Part shown: in pieces, positions 42,111 through 55,249 of the stretch
Layout: each line of letters starts with the position of its first letter
Position numbering within the stretch: position 1 is the first letter of the stretch
Source of the DNA: Todiramphus chloris collaris
Taxonomy: Eukaryota > Chordata > Aves > Coraciiformes > Alcedinidae
Direction of reading: 5' to 3'
NCBI GenBank assembly: GCA_025345505.1
Contig: JANVCC010000012.1
Span: forward strand, 382,013-446,012
Length of the DNA stretch: 64,000 nucleotides
Translations under genes and position numbers: made by a program
The notes under the pieces: generated by a model
The model's input: the letters and a program-made list of their open reading frames with translations, nothing else
Told to the model about the DNA's origin: nothing
The model's database searches: none

Positions 42111-45100
42111 ATCACCTGGATGATGAAGTGTCACGCTGGGGGCTCCTCAGTGTCACCTCATTGAATGACACACCCACAGAGATGGAGCTCAAATATGAGA
42201 TATATGAGATCAAGGGTATTTGGGCAGGGACTCGGCGTTACGATGCGGGAAGGGGAGGTGGAATGAGGTGCCGCAGACCATCTGGATCCTGCTGGCACCT
42301 GCACTACAGCGGACAACAGCGAGCTTTCATCGATCCTGGCATGAGCCCACAGCCAAGCTGGGTAGTGGGGCCACGGGGGATATGGGCTCTGGCAGGAGCA
42401 GCCGTGAGTATCTGCAACCACAGTCAGGCTGGAGCCATCATCCTCATCCCGGGGCTGTCCAGGCTTGTGGGGTTGGGTTGGCGATGGCTCAGTGCCCTTG
42501 TGAAATTCCCCACTCCCTCAGCTGCCAACAGGGAGATGGGAACTGGGGGGGGGGGGGAAGTGTCTTTCCCCGGCCTAAAGCAGAAAACATGCCTTGTGCA
42601 AACAAGCCCAGCATCCTGCAATGGGGAGCCCAGGGCTTTCCGCAAGCATCCGGGGAACGCAGCTGAGAAAGGACACAATTCACTCCACCAGTGAGCCACC
42701 AACAAAAACACTTCTCCCACCTCCAGTGTTCCCAATGCTTTCAGGGCAAGCTCCAAGCTGGTGACAAAGAGCTGGTGATGTCCTCCCTCCTGGCACAGCG
42801 GGTGTCCTTGCAGGTCCCCAAGGTGAACACCTCATACTCAGCTGTCCTGCTGTGGGGACACTGTAAATAGTGGAGGGAAAGTTGAAAAAAAAACAAAATA
42901 AAATAACGTCTCTTGGCTGCCTGCCAGCCCCAACTGCCTCCACTGAGCCTGACAGTCAGACCTGTAGCCTCAAGCCCAGCCCCATGGCACCTGGAATAAA
43001 TGGGACACCCCCACCCCACAAAAAATGACATTCTGGGGGTCGACTAGGGATGGGAGATGCAAAATTGGAGGCTAAAAAAAGAGATTTAAAGCAAAGCACT
43101 GTTTTTACATATTTTTTTTTCATCCACACAAAGGCAGACAAAGCTTGCTGGTAAAAAATATTTGGAGAAAGGGAACAGCCTGGGTTTGTCTTGGAATGTC
43201 ACCGATTGAATTAATCCTTGGCATAAAGGCCTGGTGCAGTGGCTGGGTTTGTCCTCAAAAGGCTCTTTGGCCTCCTGGTTTCTGTTCCTCGGGCTGGATG
43301 CTGCCAGTAATCACGTTAGCGGCGGATTGCAGGTGACCTTTGACGCTGCTGCCCAGGGTAATTGCATCATCCCCCCAGGCTCCTGGTTTCCAGTCGCAGG
43401 CAGGTCGCAGGATGGTGCAGATGGAGAAAGGAGCATCTGTGGTCGAGGAGCTGGGCCTGTGCTCCTCCAACAGATGCAAACTCATGTTGAAGGCAGAAAA
43501 GTATCATTTGTTAAATGCTGAAGCTTTGCAAAAGTTTCAGGGATGGGTTTTCCCCACCACCAGACGCTGGGCATCTGCATGGGGAGGGTCCTACAGGGCT
43601 TTCAGGTTCTCCCCCAACACAGACATAGCAGGGATGCAGGATGGATTCCTGCTGCCTCAGGCTTTGACATGGCTCACCAGACCAGAGATGTCTTGCATGA
43701 AAAATTTCATTACATCTAAAAACTATTTATAATGGAAATTGAGTTAATTTATTATCTTCCGACAACATCAGCCTGCCCGGATGGTGGACTTGGTTGAGCT
43801 TGCTCATAAGGAGATGACATTTGATGGCAACTTTTGCTTTTTTAACCAGCTCAGAGGAGGTGGTCACCCTGGGCTCACCCACAGACATCTGCTACCCCAG
43901 CACCTGCCTTTGAGCCCCCATATTTTGGGCAGAGAATGTGTTTCATGGAGAAATTGTCATCCCTTGAGATCCATTCTGATGCTGCCCTCCATCGTCTTGC
44001 TGCAATCAGTGTCCACTGCTGTCAAACAAGTGCAGTTACCTGGGGTGAAAGTCCCAACAGAAGACAAGTCTTGCTGCTGGAATTCTGCATTGGAGAAACT
44101 GGTCAACCCCCATAGCTGTGATTGTTCCCAGGCCCATGTTTCTGGCCATCCAGCCCAAATTTCCTTCTGGACGTGACAAAGTCCCAGCAGCAGCCTATGA
44201 GCCCAACACACCCCTTCTTGCCAGGGCTCTGTGGGAGTGCTGGGAAACCTTAGTTTTGCTGGGAATTCAGACAAAAAAAAATCCTTGGCTTTGCTCCAAG
44301 TGGGAGCTGACCCTATGCCTCAGTGTTTCTCAAGAAATATGTTTCAGCTCATTTTCCTCTCCAACCTGTTTTCCTAGAGCCTTGGGGATGGCAGCAGGAG
44401 AGGAAGGGGTTGCTGAGCCTCTCCTCCCCCAGCACAGAGATGATTAATGCCTTGCTCTTCACAGGCTTCCTTTCCTCTCATTAGCATGTCCTGATGTGCC
44501 TCAGGGACTCACGGTTACTTCCACTCATCGCTTTTCTTTGCTCAGGAATCCTTCAGGAGCAGTGTGGAGCTTCTATTCCCATAGAAGCAAGGGTGATGTC
44601 TTAGGCTCCAGTATCATCCATGACTTCAACGTGATCAGTGTTTGGAAGGTGGCTTGACTACAGGGGACTTTGTCTGCCCGATGTTGAAGCAGGTTGGAAA
44701 GGAAGATTTTGGGACTCATATCTGTGAGTCTTTGCATGCAATAAGTCCCAGGGCTTGGGTCATGTGAGGATCTTGTGATGGAGGTTTCCGAGGCAGACCT
44801 TAACATTTTGGGCCACCTTTGTGAGGTCTTCTCCACTGCCATTGCTAGGAGGCTCTCCAAAGAGGAAGGTTATTGGTTCTCACTGCCTCATCCTCACAAA
44901 TAATTGCACTTTCTCCCTTTGAGGACAGAGCTGAGGTCTGGGATGGGGACATCTCTGAACTTTTCATGGTTAAGTGGAAATCAATCATCTCCAGGTTGGC
45001 CACAATCCAGCTCCTTTGCCTCCCTCACACGACAGCAGATCACCCATCACTTTTGTGTTTTCATGCCCCCGTGGCTCTTCCCATCCTGGGAGAGCTCTGA

Positions 45101-48100
45101 ACTCCTGAGGCTTAGCACAGCAATGGCCGTTTCAGTCTTCTCACTAACATGTCTCTTCATAAACCCACATATTCCTCCTCCACCACAGTGGGAGACCATG
45201 GTATGAAGCAGAGGTCCAACCCAGCATGGAGCTCCCCAATCACTGTGCTAGGAAAACAGGGTCTGTCTGCAGCCCCAGGGATGGGTCCAGGTATCAGGTG
45301 TTAATAAACGGGTGTCCAAAACCAGGCTCAGAATCCCATGGGGACCTGCAGAATCTGTCCATGATGTCAGATGCCCAGGGGGAGATGGAGGAGCAAGCTA
45401 TGTCCCTTTGCCTCACCACCTCCAGGCTCTTCTGCTTTCTGGATCATGTCCACAGGGAGGAATAAAGGGGGTCAAAGTGCACAAGACCTGCAGGTAACTT
45501 TGGTATTACCCATCCAGTAAAGATTTAAAACAACTTCCCTGAACTCGTTGCTGTTTCCTCGATGGCTTGTTTGCTTTGGCTGACAGATCAGACAAAAGCA
45601 GTTCTCCAGCAGGAGAGTTTTCTCTGGGAAATGATTGCCCCTACAGTTACAACAAGGGACAAAGGGTAGAAACGGTTACGGAATTGCCTACTTTTGGTGT
45701 ACCACCATCCTAGCAGGACAACACACCTAGGCATATTTTTAAGGTGAAAATAGGTATTTAAAGTTTTTAAACCAGCATCTCAGGTGTGAGACAACACTAG
45801 GGGCTCCATGACCACGGTCCATCACTATAAACCAGGGCCAAACACAAGTGTCCCACCATGTGCTGCTGCAGGAGCACAGGTTGTCACCTGCCTGGTGGCC
45901 ACCCAACTCTTGGATCTTATGGAAGGGTTGAAGCAGCACAAGCAAATTTCTCACACAACTGGCTGTGAATCACCAAAAACGTAGCAATTTTGTGTTCCTC
46001 AAACAATGTTTTGCATTAAAAACTACTTGTTGGTGCAACTTCTTGTTGCTTCTTCTGGAACCCCATGCTCTGTTCTGCTGCTCCTGCAGCAAGCAATAAG
46101 GGATTTTGCATGTGATGAGTTCACTTGGGACTTCCAGGCCATGTCTCAAATCTCCCAGCTGGATGGATGTGCAATCTTTAGTCTGTGAAAATGTTGTTTT
46201 CTGATTCTCTTTTTGCTCGTTAACACCATTAAATGCCATGCTATTGACTCAGGATATCCATTCCCTCACCAAGGGCTCTGAGGATGCAGTGGGGACCTTG
46301 AGGATTCTTGAGCAGCCAAAATGACATCCAGGCATGATGCATCTCCCAGAGGGTGCAAAACTTTCCAGGAATTAAGAGCATGGGCCATTTACTTCCTAGG
46401 AGCACACAGGGATTCGTTCAACTCTTGGGCTGGTTCTTCTTCAGGTGGGTCCATCCTACCCAGCCATAATTAAGCCACAGTGTCCTGTTTCTTCCATGAC
46501 AAAGGTGACCAAACTGGACATTTATTTTTGGGAAAAAAACCCCATCTGTTTCATATCCGGCATCATTGACAGTATTTTCCATGTGGAGCGACTCACGTGT
46601 CCTCGCTTCTCCCTTTCAGTTCTGCTTCTCAGAAGATCACGCCATGCCCTTGAAGAGACCAAAAGAGGAAGCTGTGTCCTGAATGTGGTTTTTGTTTAAT
46701 TCCAAGAATTTGCCTCTTTCTTATACGAAAGCAAATGCTTCTTTTTTTTTTTTTTTTCTTCCAGAAAAGAGCAGAGTTACAGAAACAAGGTGAAATTTAG
46801 ACCCAAGTTTTCTTTTCTGCCACTTAAAAAAAAAAAAAAACAGTGCTTGAGGTTTCTACTCAGCTACACTAAATGTGATGGTAACATTATATAGGAAGAT
46901 TTTGGAGCTATCCCTGATATTAATGATAGCCTTCTGAAGCCCTTGATTTATGGATAGCACATTATTCTGTGCTGCTTGCTGGGAAATTGAACCATGACTT
47001 GTGGGAGGCTTTGCCAGGAGCATCCCCACAGACGGACCATTTCATGTCTTCCATCCTCAAACAGGGATGATTCCCATCCTTTTGTCCCCACCTAATCCAT
47101 CAAAAAGACACTCACATCCCTTTTTCTGCAAGCAGAGAATGGTTTGAAGGTCCAGTAAACCCACTTGCGGCTTGCTATAGGGTTTCCTTAGGGTTATGGG
47201 CAACATTACCCCTATAGAAGCAAGAATTAGGGATTCGGAGCCAGCTCACTGCCCAAGATAAGGAGTGAGACAGGAATAGCTTCCAGAGATGGACTTGATT
47301 TTTGCTGGGACATGGTCCTCATGCAACAGTGCTGGAAGCAGTGTTACCCTTGGCAGCATTTTCTAAACAAACCTCAGAGCAGAGCTGGTGCCCAGATGTT
47401 TTGTACAAACACTGGGGTGAAACTATAACAAGGAAAATACAACCCTGGGGGGTCCTGACCATCAGTTGTCTGGGTTTGGGCAAAACTGAGCATGGTTGCT
47501 GCACCTTCTCTTTCAACTTGGTGGTTTGCACACATTTGGGGTTTTGGGTGCTGCAGGGAGCAAGTGTGATATTTGGCTGCCTGTCTAACAGAGGAGCATG
47601 GCCAGGAGATGCTCACGGATTCTTACGAGATGCTGATGTGGAGGTGCATCCCTGGGGGCGGGGTGGTTGTAAGACCACCCTTAGAAAGGACATCTGCACC
47701 CATCATTGCTGGGAGTGTGAAGGTAGACCAAGGAGCTCCTGGGGCAATGCTGTGATGACCCCAATCTGTGCCTCTGTTTCCCCACTTGTACAAAAGAGTG
47801 AATGCCCAGCTTTCAGCTAACACCTAGAAAACACTCTGGGACCCCCAAATGGGAGGTTGTCCCCCATATCTGCTAGGGGCAAAGCCTTCTAGATCAGCAG
47901 GCAGGGCCCTCCTGCCCTCAACCTGCCTGTCCTGCACCACCCAGGACACCTGAGACCTGCCCAACCCAAAAGTATTCAAGCAGGTCCATCCCGTTGGGGA
48001 TGTGTTGCAAAACCAAGGTGGCAGTGAAAGTTCTGTGTATCCACAGGGAGGGAGGAGGGGAATTGGATAGAAAACAAGATCAGCTTGTTCCCCTTGTGCT

Positions 48101-48360
48101 TACGTGTGCCAGCAGGCAGCACAGGCAGCAGTGGGTGACTTAATTCACAGCACTGTTCCAGCATGCTCTGAGTTACCTTGTCTGAAGGGTATAAGCCTCT
48201 CTAATGTGTGTATTTTTTTACCTTTCTTCCTTCAAGTAAGGCTTGTTTTTATTTTACTTTATTATTGGTTTTATTATTTTATTTTAATTTAATTTTTTTT
48301 TTCTTTTATTCCTATTCTATTCTACTTCTATTTCTTTTGTTTTGCCATGTGGACACTGCC
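42111..48360. other. Intergenic sequence, no gene supported
   Basis: About 6.2 kb with no recognised protein, RNA gene or named repeat. Notable only are an 11-13 G run near 42546, T-rich and A-rich homopolymers at 46742-46758 and 46827-46840, and a low CpG content. Open frames here do not resemble any family I know. Confidence 0.6.
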
Positions 48361-48365
48361 CAACA

Positions 48366-48690
48366 TAGTATCATAGAACCATATAATCATGGAATGTTTT
48401 GGTTTGGAAGGGACCTTTCAAGGGAGCAGAGAGACCTGCAACTAGATCACGTTGCTCAGAGCCCTGGCCAACCTCACTTGGAATGCTTCCAGGGATGGGG
48501 CAACAACCACCTCTGGGCAACCTGGGACAGGGTCTCATCACCCTCAGTGTAAAACATTTCCTTATTCTCTTGTGTCTAAATCTTTCCTCTTTTAGTTTAA
48601 AACCATCACTCCTTGTCCTATCACAACAGGCCCTGCTAAAAAGATTGTCCCCATCTTACAGGCCCCTATGAATCTCCTCAGAGGGGGGAG
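48366..48690 (-). mobile_element. CR1 LINE 3' tail
   Basis: Begins with ATCATAGAACCATATAATCATGG and GGTTTGGAAGGGACC, then the reverse complement of the CR1 tail including AACCATCACTCCTTGTCC and ACAACAGGCCCTGCT. Confidence 0.93.
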
Positions 48691-49174
48691 ATGAGGGTGC
48701 TGTGTTGCCTTCAAGAGAGATTAGACCCAGTTTGAGGCTTAGGGACAGACAGACATACATAATTTTGAACCCCTTTGTTCAGGCTGGGAGCTGCCAGTGG
48801 CTGGGTGCCCCTCTTTCCACTCATGTCAAACTGAGAGCCCTGATCTCAGCAGGGTGGCAGCTGCTCTGACGTAAACTTTGGGGTTAAAGGCTCAGACGAG
48901 TGTTTTGCATAAACAGAAGAAACCCTGTGAAATAGGTTTAATTTAACACATCCAGTAATCCTAGGTATTCTCACTTCCTTCCTGTTATTATCTGATATGA
49001 TTTGCTATTCTTGGATATCAAAAAAATGTATTCAAGGGAAAACTGAACAATAACAAACATGAGACTAAAATAAGATCATAAAAATAATGGGAATAATGAA
49101 TGAGAATCTGGTTGGGCTTCCAGGAAGGTTCGAGGAGAATGTCCCGCACGGGGATGTGACTGTTCCATGCTTTG

Positions 49175-49895
49175 AATCTCCACTGGAGATGAACCCCAGG
49201 CAACGCTACAGACTTGGGACAGAGAGGCTGGAAAGCTGCTTGTCAGAAAGGGACCAGGGGGTGTTGATTGATAAGCAGCTGAACATGAGCCAGCGGTGTG
49301 GCCACGTGGCCAAGAAGGTCGATGGCATCCTGGCCTGTGTCAGGAATAGTGTGGCCAGCAGGGCTAGAGAAGTGATTGTCCCACTGGTGAGGTCACACCT
49401 TGAGTACTGTGTTCAGTTTTGGGTGCTGCAGTGTAAGAAAGACATTGAAGTGATGGAGTGGGTGTGGAGAAAGGCAACAAAGCTGGGGAAGAGTCTTGAG
49501 AACAAGTCTTCTGAGAGTGACTGAGAGAGCTGGGGTGATTTAGTCTGAAAAAAAGGAGGCTGAGGGGAGACCTTATTACTCTATACAGCTACCCGAAAGG
49601 AGGGCGTAGAGATGTTGGTGTTGATCTTTTCTCACAGGTCACAACTGACAGGACAAGAGGAAATAGCATCAAGTTATGCTAGGGGAGGATTAGGTTAAAT
49701 ATTAGGAAAAACTTCTATACCGAAAGGGTTATCAAAGATTGGAACAGGGAACAAGGAATTGCCATCCCTGGGTATATTTAAAAGCCATCTAGATATGTTG
49801 CTTAAGGATATGGTGAAGTAGTGGCACTGGTACAGCTAGATAACAGTTGGACTTCATGATTTTAAAGGTCTGTTCCAACCACAGCGATTCTGTGA
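49175..49895 (+). mobile_element. CR1 LINE 3' part, older subfamily
   Basis: Phrases GATAAGCAGCTGAACATGAG, AAGGTCGATGGCATCCTGG, ACACCTTGAGTACTGTGTTC and the terminal TTCCAACCACAGCGATTCTG are in CR1 order, more diverged than the copy at 32.2 kb. Confidence 0.9.
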
Positions 49896-52875
49896 CAAAG
49901 GTGCTATGTTACCTTCAAGGCCAACTGCAGTTTCAGCATCTGGTGGGCTTGAACATTTTTAGTTCAAAATGGCTCACCTCTGCCGGGTGGTTGGAGAAAG
50001 AGCCAAGGGATCTTCTCCAAAATGTTTTGTGGTGGACTCATCCCTGAGATACATGGCTCTGAACACAAAATATTAGCAGTCAACAGGACCTTGCCTTCCA
50101 GAGGCCGAGGGGACTGGCAGTGATCAGGCAGCTGCAATTAAGCATGTCATTAAATCTCTTTTTTCCAGGCATCTCAACATCTGTTTTTTAACACTGACAT
50201 AAGAGGAAATGCCGCTTTCCTCCACCAGGAGAAGAGCAGGTGCAAACAACTGTTGGCTAACCAAGGCTCTTGGGCATGACGCACCTCGTGGTCTCATCTC
50301 ATCCTGGCACATCTGGACTTGCTTCTGCTCAGTCCCAGTGTAAGGGCTGAGCTGCAACCCATGGATCTCCCAGTGGAGTGTCCAAATGCCCTAATCTCCA
50401 GTATTTTTAAGGTATCACATGGCCCATGAGTCAACACATGAGTGATCTGTTTTGGACATTCCCACATTGGTAGTTCACAGCTTTCAGAGACAACGCTTAC
50501 CTCTGTAGTGTTCCTGTGTACACAAGATTTTTATGTCTGCAAACAACCAGGAGAGCTCAAGGGCTTGGCTCCTACCCTCACAGCTCCTGGACATGTTCCT
50601 CTGTTGGCTCTTCTCCTTCTTCCTTGCTCTGCATTTCAGCACACTGGACTCACTCCTCCATCCTCTGCATGCCCATTGTTTGCCAGGCATCCATACACGA
50701 GAGCTCCCAGGTATCAGAGATGTCACCAACTTGCTCTTCAGGGCGTTGGAACCTGCGTGCAGACAGGTCGATTTCTCTGGGCGTCTTCCAAGCAGATGTT
50801 GCCAGTGGGTTGGGTTCCTTCCTTACCTCCCTGAAAAGTCTTTGTAGGTATCATGCAGGGCCTGGAGAGGACAATAATGTCCATGTAGGTCTTGGGACTG
50901 TCACATCAGTCCTTAGGAATGTCGCATCACCCCAGGATTTGAGTGAGGAAGATGTGTTCACAGCAGCAGGCAATGTTAAAGAGCTCACTGGTGTGGCGGT
51001 GACATCAAACTGGCTGGTTTCTCCTTCTCTTCTTCTACTTCATCCTCCTCCTCCTCCTCCTCAGGCAGTTAATATTGATTTGGCTTATGAATTAACTTCT
51101 CTCTTAGAGATCCGATAGATCTGGAATTGGTACATTAAACAAACAGCAAGTGGTTTATGACTCACATGATGGCCCTGTGCCAAGGCAAGCACAAAAGCAG
51201 AGGTCTCAGCCAAGCTTTGGGAATTGCTCAGTGCTAAAATCCACATGGTCCTGGAGATGACACCTGGAAAGGTTTCCTCTCTAAATACAGCTGAAGCAGG
51301 TGAAATACTTCTCCCCTCTCCAGTTCTGGTGTTCCTCAAGCACAGTGGAGTCAGCAGTACATCACTGCTGTGGAGGGGTGCCACTGAGAAGAAACACCTT
51401 GTCCCTGAAAGGCGTATGAGTAGCACAGGGACACAGACACCATCGCAGATTTGGGAAGGTCCCTCTTCCACATAACACACATCTTGCCTGCTCTGGCACG
51501 TGATTCTGTAACCCTCTCTGGAAGACTCCCAGAGGTCTCTATTTTCAAGTGAAATGAGTAAGAATTGATTGTTCTTTTGGGTAGGAATGATTCAGGAAGT
51601 TTTAAATAGCAAAACTGTCCTTTTCTATAGTTATTTCCCTCTTTATTCCCGCTCCTGGCTGCTGGGCGGTTTGTATATAGTTATTAAAATCTGCTTTGAC
51701 ATCTCTCGCCGAGTATTTCCTTTTGGCTGGCTTCTTACACACTTGTTTCCATCCAAATTCCCATACAAGGACAATGGGGAATAAAAAAGCTTTCATCCCT
51801 CGTAGCCTGCCCAGAACCCTCCCAAGTGTCATGGCTGGAGATCAGACAGGGTGAGACCACCCCAAGGTCCCGGCTGAGCTCTTCTCTCTGATGGTGCTGA
51901 TCACGCGCTAAGGAGGGGAAGTATCTCTCATGCCTGTTTGTAAGATAAAGATCTAAGGACAATGGAAAATCCCTAGGATAAACCAGACCTCCATCACCTT
52001 GGGCCACAGAGTCTTTTTGCATGAAGCCATTCTCATCTCAGCTGAAGCTAGTATTGTGGGAGGAGAGAACCTGACACAAAGCCTCTGTGAAACTTTCCAT
52101 GGCCCAAACCAGGAGGGAAATTATTTTCTTGACCCCCTCAACCACTCAGCTGTTACGATCTTGAGCAGATGACCAACGCTCATCAGACAAGTCTTCAAGA
52201 GATTGGCACCATGTCCATGTCCTCATCCATCCTGTGTGCTCACTCCTCCTTGTGATCAGTCCTGGCCATTTGAGAGAGAAGAGAGAAATGTTGGGGGTCT
52301 GAGGACACTAATTCACTTTAATTTCCTTGCCCTGCCTCCCCTGGGGCCTCTGCCCACCCTGTCCATGGGCCCAGGACCCCCATTTTAGCTCAGCTCAAGG
52401 CCATCAGTTCCTGCCCCAGAGATGCTGCAGACATCTCCAGCCTCACCAGGGCCTTGCTTGGCCATGGGCTCCTATAGACTGATACTCTGGCTTGGCCTCA
52501 AACCTACCTCATCACCATGAACTTGCTTGGAGCTGTGAGCTTCCCCTGGCTGTCCCCTCCCCAGGTCTGCCCTAGTCACCTCTCTTGGAGATGGTGGGAT
52601 GGGTCCTGGCTGGAACATTCCCTGCCCTACCAGCCCAGGGTCACTGTCCTTTAAGAAGCCCTGACACAGGGAAAGGTGATATGAAACTGGGATGAGTCGC
52701 TGATATACCTGATGAACATGCTGCCATCCAGAGGGACCTGTCCAAGTGTTAAGAAAGGGACAGAGAGGAACTCCATGGAGGTCACACAGTGGAAATGGAA
52801 AAGAAGCTGAAAAGAAGCTCTGCAGAGCAGGACTTGAGTGTTCTGATAGTCTTCTGGGGCTCCCCAGCATAAGGA
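49896..52875. other. Intergenic sequence, no gene supported
   Basis: About 3 kb, nothing recognised apart from a short (TCC)n run at about 51044-51061. The 200-codon plus-strand frame at 50516-51118 has a composition typical of chance. Confidence 0.6.
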
Positions 52876-52879
52876 AGAC

Positions 52880-53340
52880 ATGAGCTTACTGGAGTGAGTC
52901 CAATGAATGGCCATGAAGATTAAGAAGGGACTGGAGCATCTTTTGTATGAAGAAAGACTGAGAGAGCAGGGACTGTTCAGCCTGGACATGAGAAGGTTCA
53001 GGCAGGATCTTATCATGTATATAAATATCTGAAGGGGCAGGAATAAATAAAATACAGACAGGCTCTTCTGACTGGTGCCCAGGGATGGGACAGGAGGCAA
53101 TGGGCACAAACTAGAACACAAGAAATGCTGTTTACATGGGAAAAAACTATTTTGCTACTGTGAGGATGGTCAAGCACTGGCATAAGATGCCTGTTGAGGT
53201 TGTGTAGCTTCTACCCTTGAAACAGCCAAAATGCAACTTGATGTGGCTCAGGGCAACCTGCTCCCAGTCACCCTGTTTGAGCATGCAGTTGGACTAGATG
53301 GTCTCCAGAGGTCCCTGATGGCCTCAGCCATTCTGTGGAA
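52880..53340 (+). mobile_element. CR1 LINE 3' part, strongly diverged
   Basis: GAAAGACTGAGAGAGCAGGG, CTGTTCAGCCTGGACATGAG and GTTGGACTAGATGGTCTCCA are CR1 landmarks in order, ending CAGCCATTCTGTGG. Divergence suggests an old insertion; the 5' edge may lie up to 100 bases further left. Confidence 0.8.
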
Positions 53341-55145
53341 GGGAATGGAGGAGAGGACACCCTTAGGAAATAAAACCTGTCCACTTCTGTGGGAAGGTGG
53401 GGAGGCTTTCCTGTGCCCAGGAGGTGACCAGGAAAGTCTTTGAAGCCACAGTTTGGTGTAATGAGGACATGCCTGTCCTGGGCTCTGTCTGCTCCTTTGC
53501 AAGGTGGAGGGGCTGCTCCTTCTCAAGCAACCTCAGTGCACATTGGAGCTGCAGGCAGGGCCACTTTGCCCTGTGCAGTGTCCCTGTGAGGACATGGTGT
53601 GCTTGTCACCCTCCTCCTCCCCCCCCAGTAAATCCCAGCCAGCCCCCAGATGCACTGTGGAGGATGAGCAACATGTGTTTGTCATTAGCTCACAGAGAAA
53701 AGCTCTGGCTGAAACGGATGAACTTCTGTCTTCTGAAGAGAGTGCTCCTGCGTAAGAGCAAAGCAGAGATGTTAGCACAGCTGGCAGAAATGTCAGTGCT
53801 CTCATGAGGCGAGCAAGGGGGCTGCTCCTGGAGAAACATCTGAGCACAGTGCTGCTCAACCTGCTTTACTTGGAGCTGGGGAACTTTCCAGCTGGTTTGG
53901 AGAGGCAGCACAGGCACAGCAGGAGATGAACAACTCTGGGAAGCGCCTACATCCCTCCTGGCAGAGAGTCTGGGTAGATACACAGGGCGGACATCTACCA
54001 TAGATGCCCAATTTTGGTTTGATGAGTCCAGATGTGTTTTTAAAGGTCCATTTTTTGAGTCTTAAGGCTGCTTCTGTAGACCATGGGGAGAACCAGCTAC
54101 CTCCAGAGGACAACTCACCTTGGATGGCATCCGCTGTATTTTGGAACTATCCTCCACTCTGATGCTAGACACTCCTTTCACACTCCCACAGCTGAAATTT
54201 CCCCTGCAGAAACCAGGACAGATGAACCCCTTTTCCCTCAGAAGAGGCAACCACACTAATCCAGGTTCTCTGACAAGCCAGGTTCACCATTCTTATCACC
54301 TTAAAGATGTTCTCTAGTCTGTGGAAAACATCAACTTTGAGGCTTTTGAGAGAGTTAGATCCCAATTCCTATAACGATTGCTCTGGAGAATGTTCACTCA
54401 GAACATCTCACACTCACAGAAAGTAAGATGAGGATGACGATGGAGTTGGAAGGGTGGGTGTGGTACATGGATCTGTACACACCACAGAAATGCCTCTCAT
54501 GCCTATTTCACTTCAGATATTTCTCCAGGCTATGGCACATCTGTGGCTACTGCCATTGATGGTAATTGTCTTCTTGGTTGGACCAAGGTAACCCCCGAGT
54601 TTGGAGACTGGTGGCTTAACTGAAAGGCTGAGCACAAAGAGTCAGTATCATGTGTGGTCTGGAGGAAAAGCAAGTGAAATAGTAGGCTGGTGAGAAACTA
54701 CTCAGTTAAGTGAAGGTTGGAGAAGGATTTGTGGCATGAAGGAGCGCCTATTTGCTGCCCCAATTTCTACTTCTGGTCCCATAAAGGCATCTAGCACCTC
54801 AGCAACATCATGGATGTGTAGTGAAGAAGGGAGCAGGGCAGGGAAGGTTGCTCTGGGTGGCAGTGTCAAAGGACTCAAGCTCAGTGCTTTCCTGGGAGTT
54901 GTTCAGAGGAGGTGTGATGGTCATAAGCCACATGGCTCTGGGCACAAAATGCCACTGGTGCTAGAACACTGATGCTTTGCTGGGGCTGAGGCAGTTTTGG
55001 AGGATGCAGAAACCCACCAGTCACCTAGTTCCCAAAGAGCATTGCTGACCAAGGCCTGGAGAGGGTCTCAGGCAATCACAAATGTGTAAAATCTCCAGAA
55101 ATCACAGCCAAAATGGATGCTGGGCTGCTTGACCTCAGCACTTGG
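53341..55145. other. Intergenic sequence, nothing recognised
   Basis: Unique-looking, moderate GC, no coding exon or repeat family supported. Confidence 0.6.
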
Positions 55146-55149
55146 AAGG

Positions 55150-55246
55150 TGTCCCTACTCACAGTGGGGAGGCTGGAACTAGATGATCTTTAAAGTCCCT
55201 TCTAACCCAAACCATCCTGTTATTCTATGGTTCTGTGTTTCTGTGA
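55150..55246 (+). mobile_element. CR1 LINE 3' terminal fragment
   Basis: GGCTGGAACTAGATGATCTT, AAAGTCCCTTCTAACCCAAA and TTATTCTATGGTTCTGTG give the last ~100 bases of CR1. Confidence 0.88.
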
Positions 55247-55249
55247 TTT

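Noticed and set aside
42065-42694. 209-codon plus-strand ORF downstream of a CR1 tail
   Set aside because: It begins inside a reversed CR1 fragment and passes over a G homopolymer; no family resemblance.
50516-51118. 200-codon plus-strand ORF
   Set aside because: No recognisable domain; the proline run comes from a (TCC)n microsatellite.
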